A DNA stretch of 60,813 bases from Actinomadura fibrosa (GTDB taxonomy: Bacteria; Actinomycetota; Actinomycetes; Streptosporangiales; Streptosporangiaceae): contig NZ_CAACUY010000036.1 of the NCBI RefSeq assembly GCF_900659615.1, forward strand, positions 1 to 60,813. The letters are read 5' to 3'. Position 1 is the stretch's first letter. Every line of letters starts with the position of its first letter. This document shows, one piece after another, positions 17,736 to 25,630 of this stretch. The position numbers were made by a program, and so were the translations under genes. The notes beneath the pieces were generated by a model. The model did no database searches. It worked only from the letters and a program-made list of their open reading frames with translations, and was not told the origin of the DNA.

Positions 17736-18542
17736 CCCGAGCCCGGCGGCGCCGAACGCCAGCGACAGGACGGCCTCGCGCGGTCCCCAGCCGCCGACGT
17801 TCACGGGCAGCGCCATGACGAGCAGGGCGAGCAGGACGAGCGGCACGAGGTCGATCAGCGGGGCGGTCGCGCCGGCGATGCGGGCGGCGATGAGGAACAG
17901 GGTGACGTGCCCGGCGAGCGCCCCGGCGGACAGGCCCGCGACGGACGGCCACGCGTCCAGCGCGGCGCGGACGTCGGTGCGCGCGGCGCCCGTCCGGCGG
18001 CGGATCAGCACGAAGGCGCCCGCGAGGAGGCTCAGCACGACGGTGGCGGGGATCAGCGCCGGGGTGAGGGCGCCGAGCAGGGACGGGCGGGCGAGCACCA
18101 CCGCGAGCCCGGCGGCGACGAGGACGGCCTGGCCGGCGACGCGTTCGAGGACGACGGCGCGGACGCCGCGGGCGACGTCGCCGGAGCGGTGCCCGTGGCT
18201 GACCGCGCGGTGAACGTCGCCGAGGATCCCGGCGGGCAGGACCGCGTTGAGGAACTGCGAGCGGTAGTAGTCGGCGACGGCGGTGCCGAGCGGCAGCCGG
18301 AGGCCGAGGCGGCGCGCGACGACACGCCAGCGGGCGGCGCTGAGGACGGTGGTGAGCAGCCCGATCGCGAGCGCGGCGAGCACCGAGGGCCCGGTGACGG
18401 CGCGCAGGGCGTCTACGAACGCGGCGGTGCTGTGCCACCACAGCAGTCCCGCGAGGATGCCGAGGCCGGTGAGCAGCCGCAGCCAGGGCCAGGCCCTCCG
18501 CGTCACGGCGGGCACGCGGGGAACCCCGGTCGTATCGATCAC
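17574..18542 (-). CDS. Lysylphosphatidylglycerol-synthase-like transmembrane protein (UPF0104 type)
   Basis: 322 aa from GTG 18542, which overlaps the methyltransferase stop (GTGA). Seven to eight hydrophobic helices form an LPG_synthase_TM domain. Recognisable parts are RWRVVARRLG, YYRSQFLNAVLPAGILGDVHRA and NVGGWGPREAVLSL. Members without the soluble aminoacyl-transferase domain are linked to lipid or glycolipid flipping and glycosylation (AglD-like). Last gene of the seven-gene operon; its 3' end overlaps the creatininase gene tail-to-tail by 162 bases. Confidence 0.85.
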   Translation of the reverse strand: MIDTTGVPRVPAVTRRAWPWLRLLTGLGILAGLLWWHSTAAFVDALRAVTGPSVLAALAIGLLTTVLSAARWRVVARRLGLRLPLGTAVADYYRSQFLNAVLPAGILGDVHRAVSHGHRSGDVARGVRAVVLERVAGQAVLVAAGLAVVLARPSLLGALTPALIPATVVLSLLAGAFVLIRRRTGAARTDVRAALDAWPSVAGLSAGALAGHVTLFLIAARIAGATAPLIDLVPLVLLALLVMALPVNVGGWGPREAVLSLAFGAAGLGSAEGLTVSVVYGVLTFIAALPGAAALLRKDGQAVPERADEAREHVPALAGRPE

Positions 18543-19519
18543 GTGATTCCTCCGGGGACGGCGAGCAGGTCGGTGTGGGAGATCTCGGCGCGCAGGCCGC
18601 CATCGGGGAGGCGGCGGCGCAGGTAGCGGGCAGCGGCGGGGGCCAGGTCGGGCCGCTGCTCGACGGCCGCGGCGACCCAGCCGCGCAGCCACGCGGCGGT
18701 CAGCGCGGCCTGGTCGGGCCCCAGCCGCCACGGGCTCGGGCTGGTCAGCACGGCGGCGCCGCGGCGGGCGAACGCCTCGGTGGCGGCGGCGACGGCGTCC
18801 GGGCCGAGGAGGCCGGTGCGCCGCTGGTGGTCGTTGAACGCGGCGACGAGGTCGGCGTCGAGCGGGTCGGGCGGGTCGAGCCGGACGTCCCCGGCGACGG
18901 TCAGCGTGAACAGCGCCGGGCAGCCCGCGGTGGTGATCGCGGCGGCGAGCCCGTCGAGCCGCGCCGGGTCGAGGACGTCCAGCAGCGCGGACGCGGCGAC
19001 GAGCGAGGCGTCCGCGAGGTCGGCGGCGCGCAGGGCCGACAGGTCGCCCTCGCGCGTGGTGAACGGCGCCGGGACGTGCGCCTTGGCCAGCAGCCCGGCA
19101 TCGCCGTCGAACAGGACCCAGCGCTGCGGACGGTCCGCGAGGCGGGGGGCGAGCCAGCGGCCGAGGGAGCCGGTGCCGCAGCCGAGGTCCCAGATCACCA
19201 GCGGCCCGCCGGGCGGCAGCGCGGCCCGCAGCGGCTCCAGCAGCTCGGTGGCGCGGGCGTCGGCGTCCGCCCCCTCGCGCAGCGCCAACCACAACGCGTC
19301 GTACCCGCCGGAGCCGGTCCCGCGCAGACTCTCCGGCGCCACGTCCCGCACCTCCCCATCCGCCGCGCCCGGTGTGCTCGTAGCTTGCGCGCCCCCGCCC
19401 GGCGTGCCGCTGGTCGCCGCACCCGCGTCCGGCGTGCCCGTGGTCGGTGCGTCTGCGTCCGGTGTGCTCGTGGTCGGGGCGTCTGGGTCTTGGCCGCTCG
19501 GGTGTTGGGGGGTGGTCAT
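18539..19519 (-). CDS. Class I SAM-dependent methyltransferase with repetitive N-terminus
   Basis: 326 aa from the ATG that overlaps the glycosyltransferase stop (ATGA). The SAM-binding motif I is IWDLGCGTGSLGRWLAPRL (residues about 115-133), with acidic motif II in VLFDGD and a post-I ASALLDVLDP. The first 60 residues are a low-complexity tail of roughly 10-residue Asp/Ala/Pro/Thr repeats. In-frame start choices further inside exist, but the coupled ATG is the natural one. Substrate unknown; inferred to modify an intermediate of the pterin/pyrimidine-like cluster product. Confidence 0.85.
   Translation of the reverse strand: MTTPQHPSGQDPDAPTTSTPDADAPTTGTPDAGAATSGTPGGGAQATSTPGAADGEVRDVAPESLRGTGSGGYDALWLALREGADADARATELLEPLRAALPPGGPLVIWDLGCGTGSLGRWLAPRLADRPQRWVLFDGDAGLLAKAHVPAPFTTREGDLSALRAADLADASLVAASALLDVLDPARLDGLAAAITTAGCPALFTLTVAGDVRLDPPDPLDADLVAAFNDHQRRTGLLGPDAVAAATEAFARRGAAVLTSPSPWRLGPDQAALTAAWLRGWVAAAVEQRPDLAPAAARYLRRRLPDGGLRAEISHTDLLAVPGGIT
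19362..19510 (-). repeat. Degenerate 30-bp coding repeat
   Basis: About four to five imperfect 30-bp units encode the N-terminal tail of the methyltransferase (PDAPTTSTPDADAPTTGTPD, then two more diverged units). Each unit encodes about ten residues with a TxGTPDA-like core. It lies immediately after the coupled start codon. Confidence 0.7.
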
Positions 19520-20649
19520 TGGGGGTCCCGGCGGAGGGTGTCGAGGACGGTGGTCATGCGGCGGGCGGTGTCGTCCCAGCCGTGGAGGGTGCCGCGCCGG
19601 AGGCGGGCGGCGGCGCGGAGGCTGCTGCGCAGGTCGGGTTCGACGAGCCAGCGGCGGAGCGCGGACGCGAGCGCCGCGGCGTCGTCCGGTGGGACGAGGA
19701 CGCCCGGGACGGCGCCGTTCGGGTCGCGGCCGAGGGTCTCGGGGACGGCGTCCACGGCGGTGGCGAGGACGGGGACGCCGCGGGCCAGCGCCTCGGTGAC
19801 GACCATGCCGTAGGTCTCGGCGCGGGACGGCAGGACGAGGAGGTCGGCGGCGGCGTACGAGGCGGCGAGGGCGGTGCCGGTCCGCGGGCCGGGGAGGAGG
19901 ATCCGGTCGGCGAGGCGGTGGCGGCCGATGAGGCGGCGCAGCCGCGTGACGTGGTCGGGGGCGCGGTCGAGCGGACCGGCGCACTCGCAGGTCCAGGGCA
20001 GGTGCGCGACGGTGGCGAGGGCGTCGGCGAGCAGGTCGTGGCCCTTGCGGGGCGTCACGGACGCGACGCACAGCAGGCGGGTCGCGCCGTCGGTGCCGGG
20101 CGCGAGCGGGGCGGGGTCGGTGCCGGGCGTGACCGTGTGGACGCGGTCGGGTTCGAGGCCGTGGTGGCGGATCAGGCGGCGCCGCGCCCAGAAGCTCGTC
20201 GCGACGACGGCGTTCGCGGCGCGCAGTGTCCGCCGCTCACGAGCGTCGAGAGCGGTGGCGACGTCCGGGGCGAGGCCCGTCTCGGCCGCGAGGGGGAGGT
20301 GGACGAGGACCGCGAGCCGCAGCCGGGCGGCGTGCGGGACGACGATCTCCGGGACGCCGCAGGCGACGAGGCCGTCCAGGAGGACGACGGCGCCGTCCGG
20401 GAGCGCGGCGAGCGAGCGGGCCAGGAGGTCGCGGGCGGGCGCGTCCGGGCGGGGCCAGGATCCGGCGGCCTTCAGCTCGCGGACGGGCCGTCCCGCCGCC
20501 GCGAGGCCCTGGCAGAGCCGCCGGTCGTAGACGTTCCCGCCGCTCGGGACGGACGCGTCGTCGACGTCGCCGGGGACGACCACGAAGACCTCGCCGGCGG
20601 TGAGGCCGGCGGTCCCCCGGGCGCCCATCACGGCGTGCCGGCCGCTCAC
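19516..20649 (-). CDS. Glycosyltransferase family 4
   Basis: 377 aa GT-B protein. The N-terminal Rossmann domain begins [24 protein letters not shown]; the C-terminal half has [14 protein letters not shown] and the GT4 nucleotide-sugar signature [24 protein letters not shown] (E-x7-E). Translation starts at a GTG overlapping the PTPS-homologue stop (GTGA). In the cluster it would add a sugar to the product or its lipid carrier. Confidence 0.9.
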   Translation of the reverse strand: MSGRHAVMGARGTAGLTAGEVFVVVPGDVDDASVPSGGNVYDRRLCQGLAAAGRPVRELKAAGSWPRPDAPARDLLARSLAALPDGAVVLLDGLVACGVPEIVVPHAARLRLAVLVHLPLAAETGLAPDVATALDARERRTLRAANAVVATSFWARRRLIRHHGLEPDRVHTVTPGTDPAPLAPGTDGATRLLCVASVTPRKGHDLLADALATVAHLPWTCECAGPLDRAPDHVTRLRRLIGRHRLADRILLPGPRTGTALAASYAAADLLVLPSRAETYGMVVTEALARGVPVLATAVDAVPETLGRDPNGAVPGVLVPPDDAAALASALRRWLVEPDLRSSLRAAARLRRGTLHGWDDTARRMTTVLDTLRRDPQ

Positions 20650-21044
20650 AGGGTCCGCTCGTAGCTGGCCCAGGCGACGTGCGACTCGTGCAGCGTCACG
20701 GTGATGCCGGAGAGGCCGCGCGCGTTCTCGCCGAGGGCGCCCGCGTGCACGCGGTCGGCGAGCCGGTCGGCGATCACCTTGGCGAGGAACTCCGTCGAGG
20801 TGTTCGTCCCGGCGAACTCGGGGACGTCGTCGAGGTTGCGGTAGTTCAGCGCGCCGAGGACCTCGCCGAGCTCGCGGGTGGCGAGGCCGATGTCGACGAC
20901 GATGTTGTCGGCGTCGAGCTCGGCGCGGCGGAAGGTCGCGTCCACGACGAACGTGGCGCCGTGCAGCCGCTGGGCCGGGCCGAAGACCTCGCCGCGGAAG
21001 CTGTGGGCGACCATGACGTGGTCGCGGACGGTGATGCCGAACAA
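20646..21044 (-). CDS. 6-pyruvoyltetrahydropterin synthase homologue lacking catalytic residues
   Basis: 132-aa T-fold protein. The fold is clear ([51 protein letters not shown]). The zinc site and triad of PTPS/QueD are not kept: the usual HGHNY is HGATF (second His to Ala30) and the upstream catalytic Cys is Ala24. This matches what I recall of the Streptomyces coelicolor homologue SCO6650, reported to lack zinc and PTPS activity while keeping a pterin-type pocket. It probably binds a pterin- or pyrimidine-like intermediate; reaction unknown. Fourth gene of the operon. Confidence 0.88.
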   Translation of the reverse strand: MFGITVRDHVMVAHSFRGEVFGPAQRLHGATFVVDATFRRAELDADNIVVDIGLATRELGEVLGALNYRNLDDVPEFAGTNTSTEFLAKVIADRLADRVHAGALGENARGLSGITVTLHESHVAWASYERTL

Positions 21045-21075
21045 GGCGGATCCTCCTTGGGACGCGCGTGGGCGC

Positions 21076-22044
21076 TCAGTAGGCGATGCGGTGGCAGAGG
21101 GCGGGGAGCGCGCCGTCCGCGAGCCGGGGCATGATCTCGGGCAGGTCGTCGAACGGGCTCTCGCCGGTGATCAGTGCGTCGAACCGGGGGTCGGCGAGCA
21201 GGCGGAGCGCGAGCGCGAGCCGGTCGGCGAAGGTCCGCCGCGCGCGGCGGGGCGAGACGGTCCCGACCTGGCTGCCGCGGATCGCGAGGCGCCGCGGGTG
21301 GAAGTGCTCCCCGAGCGGGACGCTGATCCGCCGGTCGCCGTACCAGCTCAGCTCGATGACCTCGCCCTCCGGCGCGAGGAGTTCGAGCGAGCGGGCGAGG
21401 CCGGCCTCGGTGGCGCTGGCGTGGACGACGAGGTCGCGGTCGCCCTCGGCGTCGTCCGGGGACGCGAACGGGACGCCGAGGGCGCGGGCGGTGTCCGCGC
21501 GCGCCGGATCGGTGTCGACGAGCTGGAGGTCGACGCCGGGGAGCCCCGACAGGACCCCGGCGACGGCGCAGCCGACCATCCCCGCGCCGACGACGGCGAT
21601 GCGGTCGCCGACCAGGGGCGCCGCGTCCCACAGCGCGTTGACCGCGGTCTCGACGGTCCCGGCAAGGACGGCGCGCTCGGGCGGCACGCCGTCCGGGACG
21701 GGGCTGACCGCGGCCGCCGGGACGACGTACCGCGTCTGGTGCGGGTACAGGCAGAACACGGGACGGCCCAGGAGACCGGACGGCCCCTGCTCGACCACGC
21801 CGACGTTCAGGTAGCCGTACTTCAGCGGGCCGGGGAACGCGCCGGACTGGAACGGGGCGCGCATCACCTCGTGCTGGCCCGCCGGGACGCGGCCGTGGAA
21901 GACGAGCGCCTCGGTCCCCCGGCTCACGCCGGTGCAGAGCGTCCTGACCAGGACGTCGTCCGGACCGGGGTCGGGCAGCGTCTCGGTCCTGATCTCGCCC
22001 TCACCGGGTGACCGGATCCAGAACGCGCGGGCGTCGTGCGGCAC
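21076..22044 (-). CDS. MDR-superfamily dehydrogenase (zinc-binding-dehydrogenase-like)
   Basis: 322 aa. The N-terminal GroES-like domain has [15 protein letters not shown]. The Rossmann NAD(P) motif is [15 protein letters not shown] (about residue 150), followed by an acidic VDTD that suits NAD. The classical GHExxG zinc motif is absent, so it may be zinc-free like other 'threonine dehydrogenase-related' MDR proteins. Its start lies 44 bases inside the CDP-alcohol transferase gene. It would oxidise or reduce a side-chain alcohol in the pathway. Confidence 0.85.
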   Translation of the reverse strand: MPHDARAFWIRSPGEGEIRTETLPDPGPDDVLVRTLCTGVSRGTEALVFHGRVPAGQHEVMRAPFQSGAFPGPLKYGYLNVGVVEQGPSGLLGRPVFCLYPHQTRYVVPAAAVSPVPDGVPPERAVLAGTVETAVNALWDAAPLVGDRIAVVGAGMVGCAVAGVLSGLPGVDLQLVDTDPARADTARALGVPFASPDDAEGDRDLVVHASATEAGLARSLELLAPEGEVIELSWYGDRRISVPLGEHFHPRRLAIRGSQVGTVSPRRARRTFADRLALALRLLADPRFDALITGESPFDDLPEIMPRLADGALPALCHRIAY

Positions 22045-23023
22045 CTGTCCTCCTCACTCGCAGCTCGTCCCGCCGTCGCAGGGACAGCCAGACGATGTCA
22101 CGTCCGAAGGACCAGGTGAGCACGGTGAGCGCCGCCGCGACGGCGATGTCGGCGTGCGGGACGACCCCGGCCGCGGCCACCACGAGCACCACGCCCTGCA
22201 CGACGGCGACCGTCTTGCGGGCGAGGCTCGGCGGCAGCGGCGCGCGCAGCCACGGCGCCGTCCACGCGGCCGCCGCGAAGGCGTACCGCATGGCGCCGAT
22301 CGCCAGGACCCACGCCCCGGCGGACGCGGCGACCTGCACGCTGAGCACCAGGATCAGAAACGCGTCGACCTCCATGTCGAAGCGCGCGCCGAGCGGCGAG
22401 CACGTCCCGGTGCGGCGCGCGACCCGGCCGTCCACGCCGTCCAGGACGAGCGCGACGGCGGCGATCGCGACGAGCGCGGCGACGGACCCGCCGCCGGTCG
22501 CCGGGCCGTGCGCCACGTGGCGCGCCGCACTGTCGGCGACGAGCGCGGTCACGGCACCGGCCAGGACGACCCGGACGAGCGTGACGTGGTCGGCGGGGCC
22601 GAGCGGGCGCCGCCGGAACGCGGCCGACAGAACGCTCCAGAACGCCACGGCGTAGACGGCACCCGCGGCCCAGCCGAACACCCCCGGCCGCAGCGCCGCG
22701 AGCAGCGCCCCCTGCGCGGCCACCGCCACACTCAGCTCCACACGCGACGACATCCCCCCGCGCGACGCAGACGTCCGGCGCGTCGCCGCGTGTCGGCGCG
22801 GTGCCGATTCCCGGCCCGGTGCCGCCGACTCCCGAAACGGTGCCGCGTCCAGTCGCGATGCCGTGTCCAGTCGCGATGCCGACTCCCGAAGCGGTGCCGC
22901 ATCCGACCGTGGTGCCGCGCTTAGAGACGGTGCCGTATCAACCCGTGGTGCCGTGTCGAGGGGTGGTGCCGACAGTTCGGGTGGCGCAAGCAGCTGGGCG
23001 GGCGCCAGTTGTTGCGGGGTCAT
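22001..23023 (-). CDS. CDP-alcohol phosphatidyltransferase-family membrane enzyme
   Basis: 340 aa from an ATG overlapping the ribA-like stop (ATGA). The full CDP-AP motif DGx2ARx8Gx3Dx3D is present, starting DGRVARRTGT and ending GARFDMEVD, in a six-helix membrane domain (residues about 90-315). The family joins an alcohol to a CDP-activated lipid or polyol. Residues 1-90 form a repetitive Ala/Ser/Arg/Asp tail (units such as RLDTAS, RSDAAP). Its place second in the operon, next to the GTP cyclohydrolase, suggests a phospho-alcohol or lipid-linked product. Confidence 0.88.
   Translation of the reverse strand: MTPQQLAPAQLLAPPELSAPPLDTAPRVDTAPSLSAAPRSDAAPLRESASRLDTASRLDAAPFRESAAPGRESAPRRHAATRRTSASRGGMSSRVELSVAVAAQGALLAALRPGVFGWAAGAVYAVAFWSVLSAAFRRRPLGPADHVTLVRVVLAGAVTALVADSAARHVAHGPATGGGSVAALVAIAAVALVLDGVDGRVARRTGTCSPLGARFDMEVDAFLILVLSVQVAASAGAWVLAIGAMRYAFAAAAWTAPWLRAPLPPSLARKTVAVVQGVVLVVAAAGVVPHADIAVAAALTVLTWSFGRDIVWLSLRRRDELRVRRTGAARRPRVLDPVTR
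22797..22985 (-). repeat. Degenerate minisatellite-like coding repeat
   Basis: Irregular units of about 15-24 bases built around CGGTGCCG (plus strand) encode the N-terminal tail of the CDP-alcohol transferase. The best-conserved pair contains the 13-mer CCAGTCGCGATGC, repeated 18 bases apart near 22849 and 22867. Like the methyltransferase repeat, it sits directly behind a coupled start codon. Confidence 0.65.
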
Positions 23024-23715
23024 CCGCGCACCTCGCCGCTTCCGCACGCGGCGTCGAGGCGGGGCAGGTCGTGGCCGTTCACGGCCGGCAGGTCGCGGGC
23101 GTCGAGGTGGGGCAGGTCGTGGCCCAGCCGGTCGCGCTTGGCGGTCAGGTAGCGGATGTTGTCGTCGCTGGCCGGGACGAGCAGCGGGACCCGGGCGGCG
23201 ACGTCGATCCCGTACGACTCCAGGGCGCTGACCTTGTCGGGGTTGTTCGACAGCAGCCGCACCGACCGGACGCCTAGGTGGCGCAGGACGCGCGCCGCCG
23301 GTCCGTAGTCGCGGACGTCCACCGGCAGGCCGATGGCGGTGGCGGAGTCGACGGTGTCGAGTCCCTGGTCGTCCTGGAGGACGTGCGTGCGGACCTTCGC
23401 GACCAGGCCGATCCCCCGGCCCTCGTGGCCGCGCAGGTACACGAGGACGCCGGCGCCCTCGCGGACGAGCGCGTCGAGCGCGGCGCCGAGCTGGTCGCCG
23501 CACTCGCAGCGCGTCGCGCCGAAGATGTCGCCGGTCATGCACTCGGAGTGCATCCGGACGAGGACGTTCTCGCTCCCCCTGACGTTCCCCCGGACGAGGG
23601 CCATGTGCTCGTGTCCGTCGACCGGGTCCCGGAACGCGACGGCGCGGAACACGCCCCGTCGCGTCCTCAGGTCGGCCTCCGCGATGTCGTCGTGGTCGAT
23701 GCCCTGGTCACGCAT
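23020..23715 (-). CDS. GTP cyclohydrolase II variant (RibA-like)
   Basis: 231 aa; the ATG has GGGGGAA seven bases upstream. Zinc cysteines 59, 70 and 72 are in SECMTGDIFGATRCECG; YLRGHEGRGIGL and the catalytic Arg135 (VDVRDY) are kept. The residue matching E. coli RibA Tyr105 is His111 (KVRTHVLQ). In S. coelicolor SCO6655 the same position is Met, and that enzyme was reported to stop at the formylaminopyrimidine (FAPy) product. This copy therefore probably does not serve riboflavin synthesis; no other rib genes are nearby. First gene of the seven-gene operon. Confidence 0.9.
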   Translation of the reverse strand: MRDQGIDHDDIAEADLRTRRGVFRAVAFRDPVDGHEHMALVRGNVRGSENVLVRMHSECMTGDIFGATRCECGDQLGAALDALVREGAGVLVYLRGHEGRGIGLVAKVRTHVLQDDQGLDTVDSATAIGLPVDVRDYGPAARVLRHLGVRSVRLLSNNPDKVSALESYGIDVAARVPLLVPASDDNIRYLTAKRDRLGHDLPHLDARDLPAVNGHDLPRLDAACGSGEVRG

Positions 23716-23798
23716 CGTTCCCCCTCTTCGGCTCGGCGATCCACCAGTGAGTACGTGGAGATCCGGCCGTCCGGTTGCGTCCCAAATCACTCTGCTTT

Positions 23799-23818
23799 TG
23801 AATCATTCAGACCCTGAA
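23799..23818. promoter_or_regulatory. Overlapping palindromes upstream of the RibA-like operon
   Basis: TGAATCATTCA (23799-23809) is a perfect 11-base palindrome. It overlaps a second inverted repeat, TTCAG-ACC-CTGAA (23806-23818). They lie 84-103 bases upstream of the RibA-like start, in the only AT-richer stretch of this spacer. Likely a regulator or promoter site; no flavin (RFN) riboswitch consensus is visible. Farther upstream, CCGGATC-CC-GATCCGG (23876-23891) may be a small hairpin. Confidence 0.45.
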
Positions 23819-23940
23819 CGGTAACGGGCGGGTGTGTCACCGGTGAACACGGCGGGAGACCCCCGGAGGGTTCAGCCGGATCCCGATCCGGAGTGCGGCG
23901 GCGCGGACGCGGACGGTGGCCGGCGCGGAGCGGCCCTGAT

Positions 23941-24705
23941 TCAGGCGGGGCGGTACCCGGCCAGGCGGGTGCGGACGACCAGGTCGTGCAGGTCACGGTG
24001 GACGCTCGGCTGCGCGGGCAGCGACGAGGCGTCCCGCTCCTCGTTCAGCCGGGCCGTCAGCGCCTCGACGTCGGCGCGCAGGCGCTTGGGCTTGGGCGCC
24101 CCGGACGGCAGCGCGCCGTGCTCGGCGGCGCGCTTCGCCTCGACCAGGTCGAGAAGGTAGGACGGGCCGTAGTCCATGAGCCGCGGCAGGTCGGCCTGGA
24201 TCTCCCCCGCCCGCATGAGGTGGATGCCCGTGAGCAGCACGCGGAACGTGTAGAGGAGCGGCTTCAGCTCCTTGGTCTTCTCGAACAGGCCCCACTGGGT
24301 GCGCGCGAAGCCCAGGTAGTGGTGGGCGTGGTTGGACGTCAGCAGGCCCGGCACCAGGGCGAGCAGCTCGTCGTGCACGGGGGACGTGGCGACGACGAGC
24401 GGGGAGGTGACCTGTTCGAGGACGTAGCCGTTCCGCCGCAGGAGGAGGCGGCAGAACTTCGCCAGGTCGTGGGTGACGACGTCGGCCTCGACGCCCGCGT
24501 GGTCCCAGCCGAGCGTGAGGGTCTGCTCGACCGTGTCCAGGCCGACGATGTCCTCAAGGGGCGTGAGGTGGACGCCGCGGAGGTCCACGTCCGAGTCGTC
24601 GGACGGGAAGCCGTACAGGTGGGCGCCGCTGATCGTCACGAACGCGCGCGGGTAGGGGTGGTCGGCGTCGAGCCGGTCGAGCATGCCGTCGGGGAGGGGG
24701 TTCAC
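23941..24705 (-). CDS. Predicted nucleotidyltransferase (RlaP/YcgL-like, COG3541), copy B
   Basis: 254 aa from a GTG overlapping the upstream gene's stop (GTGA); ATG 24684 is alternative. The polymerase-beta-type motif is ISGAHLYGFPSDDSDVDLRG (GS-like turn then DxD), followed by a helical domain with RRNGYVLEQV and HYLGFARTQWGLFEKTKELK. COG3541 proteins are predicted nucleotidyltransferases; some members (RlaP) are linked to RNA repair. The first Ser of the usual GSxxYG is GA here, which may weaken catalysis. Partner of the next gene. Confidence 0.8.
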   Translation of the reverse strand: MNPLPDGMLDRLDADHPYPRAFVTISGAHLYGFPSDDSDVDLRGVHLTPLEDIVGLDTVEQTLTLGWDHAGVEADVVTHDLAKFCRLLLRRNGYVLEQVTSPLVVATSPVHDELLALVPGLLTSNHAHHYLGFARTQWGLFEKTKELKPLLYTFRVLLTGIHLMRAGEIQADLPRLMDYGPSYLLDLVEAKRAAEHGALPSGAPKPKRLRADVEALTARLNEERDASSLPAQPSVHRDLHDLVVRTRLAGYRPA

Positions 24706-25424
24706 CGGTCCGTGCTCCTAAGAAGGCTCCTTCGGCGGACGGAGACCAAGTAGTCCTCCACCCGGGCGCGGTCGGGTTCGGGCGGTAGCGGGCTGCGGTC
24801 CAGGGCCGCCTCCATGTCCGCGGTGAGGGCGCGGCGCCAGGCGTCGATCTCGTCCCAGCCGACCTCGCCGCGGCGGACGGCGAGCAGGCGGTCGCGGAGG
24901 TCGCCGACGTCCAGCAGCGGGACGCCCTCGGCGACGAGGCGGGCGCCGCTGTGGAGCAGGCGCAGCAGGTGCATGACGTGCTTCCAGTTCGGCCGTCCCG
25001 CGTTCCGCAAGTCGCCTTGCAGCTTGCGGAACTGGGCGTCCGCATAGCGCAGGAATGTCCGGTGCGCATGACGGGACAGGAAAGCGTTCCGGATCGCCAG
25101 CAGTTCCTGCCCGTCGGGGGTGACCCGCTCGACCAGCGGCGACCACAGGCACTCCAGGACGGTCGGGTTCGCGGCGAGCGCGAGGGTGCAGAAGCGCTCC
25201 AGCTCCCAGGAGAACTGCTCGGGCAGCGGCCCGTCCAGGTGGGTGGGCGGCTTGTCGAAACGCCAGAACAGCGGCGCGGGCGCCGCGAAGACGCCCCGGC
25301 GGTCGACGTCGCTGTCCTCGGTCGCGAGCCCGTACGCGCGGGAGCCGACCACGACCGACAGGATGGTGTGGTCGCGCACGAGGTCGAGCGCGGCGGCGGG
25401 CGCGGCGTCCGGGGCAGGGGTCAC
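24702..25424 (-). CDS. Predicted nucleotidyltransferase (COG3541-like), copy A
   Basis: 240 aa from GTG 25424; a TTG 20 codons upstream is less likely. The NTase motif VGSRAYGLATEDSDVDRRG is canonical (GS, DxD). The helical half has NPTVLECLWSP and HVMHLLRLLHSGARLV. It is a diverged paralogue of the coupled downstream gene: same fold, with the conserved VDxRGV, but low overall similarity. Two such proteins in one operon suggest a heteromer. Target unknown. Confidence 0.8.
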   Translation of the reverse strand: MTPAPDAAPAAALDLVRDHTILSVVVGSRAYGLATEDSDVDRRGVFAAPAPLFWRFDKPPTHLDGPLPEQFSWELERFCTLALAANPTVLECLWSPLVERVTPDGQELLAIRNAFLSRHAHRTFLRYADAQFRKLQGDLRNAGRPNWKHVMHLLRLLHSGARLVAEGVPLLDVGDLRDRLLAVRRGEVGWDEIDAWRRALTADMEAALDRSPLPPEPDRARVEDYLVSVRRRSLLRSTDR

Positions 25425-25507
25425 GGCGGAAAGCCTGGCGCAGGACGCGCGGCGGCACCAACCCGGTTGCCCGGCCCGCTGCAAGCGCGTTACACCTCGG
25501 ACACGAA

Positions 25508-25528
25508 CTTGCTGAAACTTTCTGCAAG
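25508..25528. promoter_or_regulatory. LacI/MalR-type operator of the alpha-glucoside operon
   Basis: Near-perfect palindrome: left arm CTTGCTGAAA (25508-25517), central C, right arm TTTCTGCAAG (25519-25528), with one mismatch in ten pairs. It resembles the TTGCA-type operators of actinobacterial maltose/alpha-glucoside LacI regulators. The half-site GCTGAAAC recurs at 25540-25547. It lies about 100 bases upstream of the SBP gene; the LacI protein at 30551-31606 is its likely ligand. Confidence 0.65.
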
Positions 25529-25630
25529 AGCTTCACAATGCTGAAACGCGTTGCTAACGTCCCGGTCCAGCCACCCCATTCCCTGGACCGGCGGGACGAC
25601 GCGTGCGGCTCGTCCCGCGAAGGAGGACCC

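Noticed and set aside
19362..22985. CRISPR-like or mobile-element repeats
   Set aside because: The repeats are in-frame coding low-complexity sequence, without spacers of constant length, terminal inverted repeats or a transposase gene.
23716..23940. Flavin (RFN) riboswitch upstream of the RibA-like gene
   Set aside because: No conserved RFN elements are visible; the spacer has only short palindromes.
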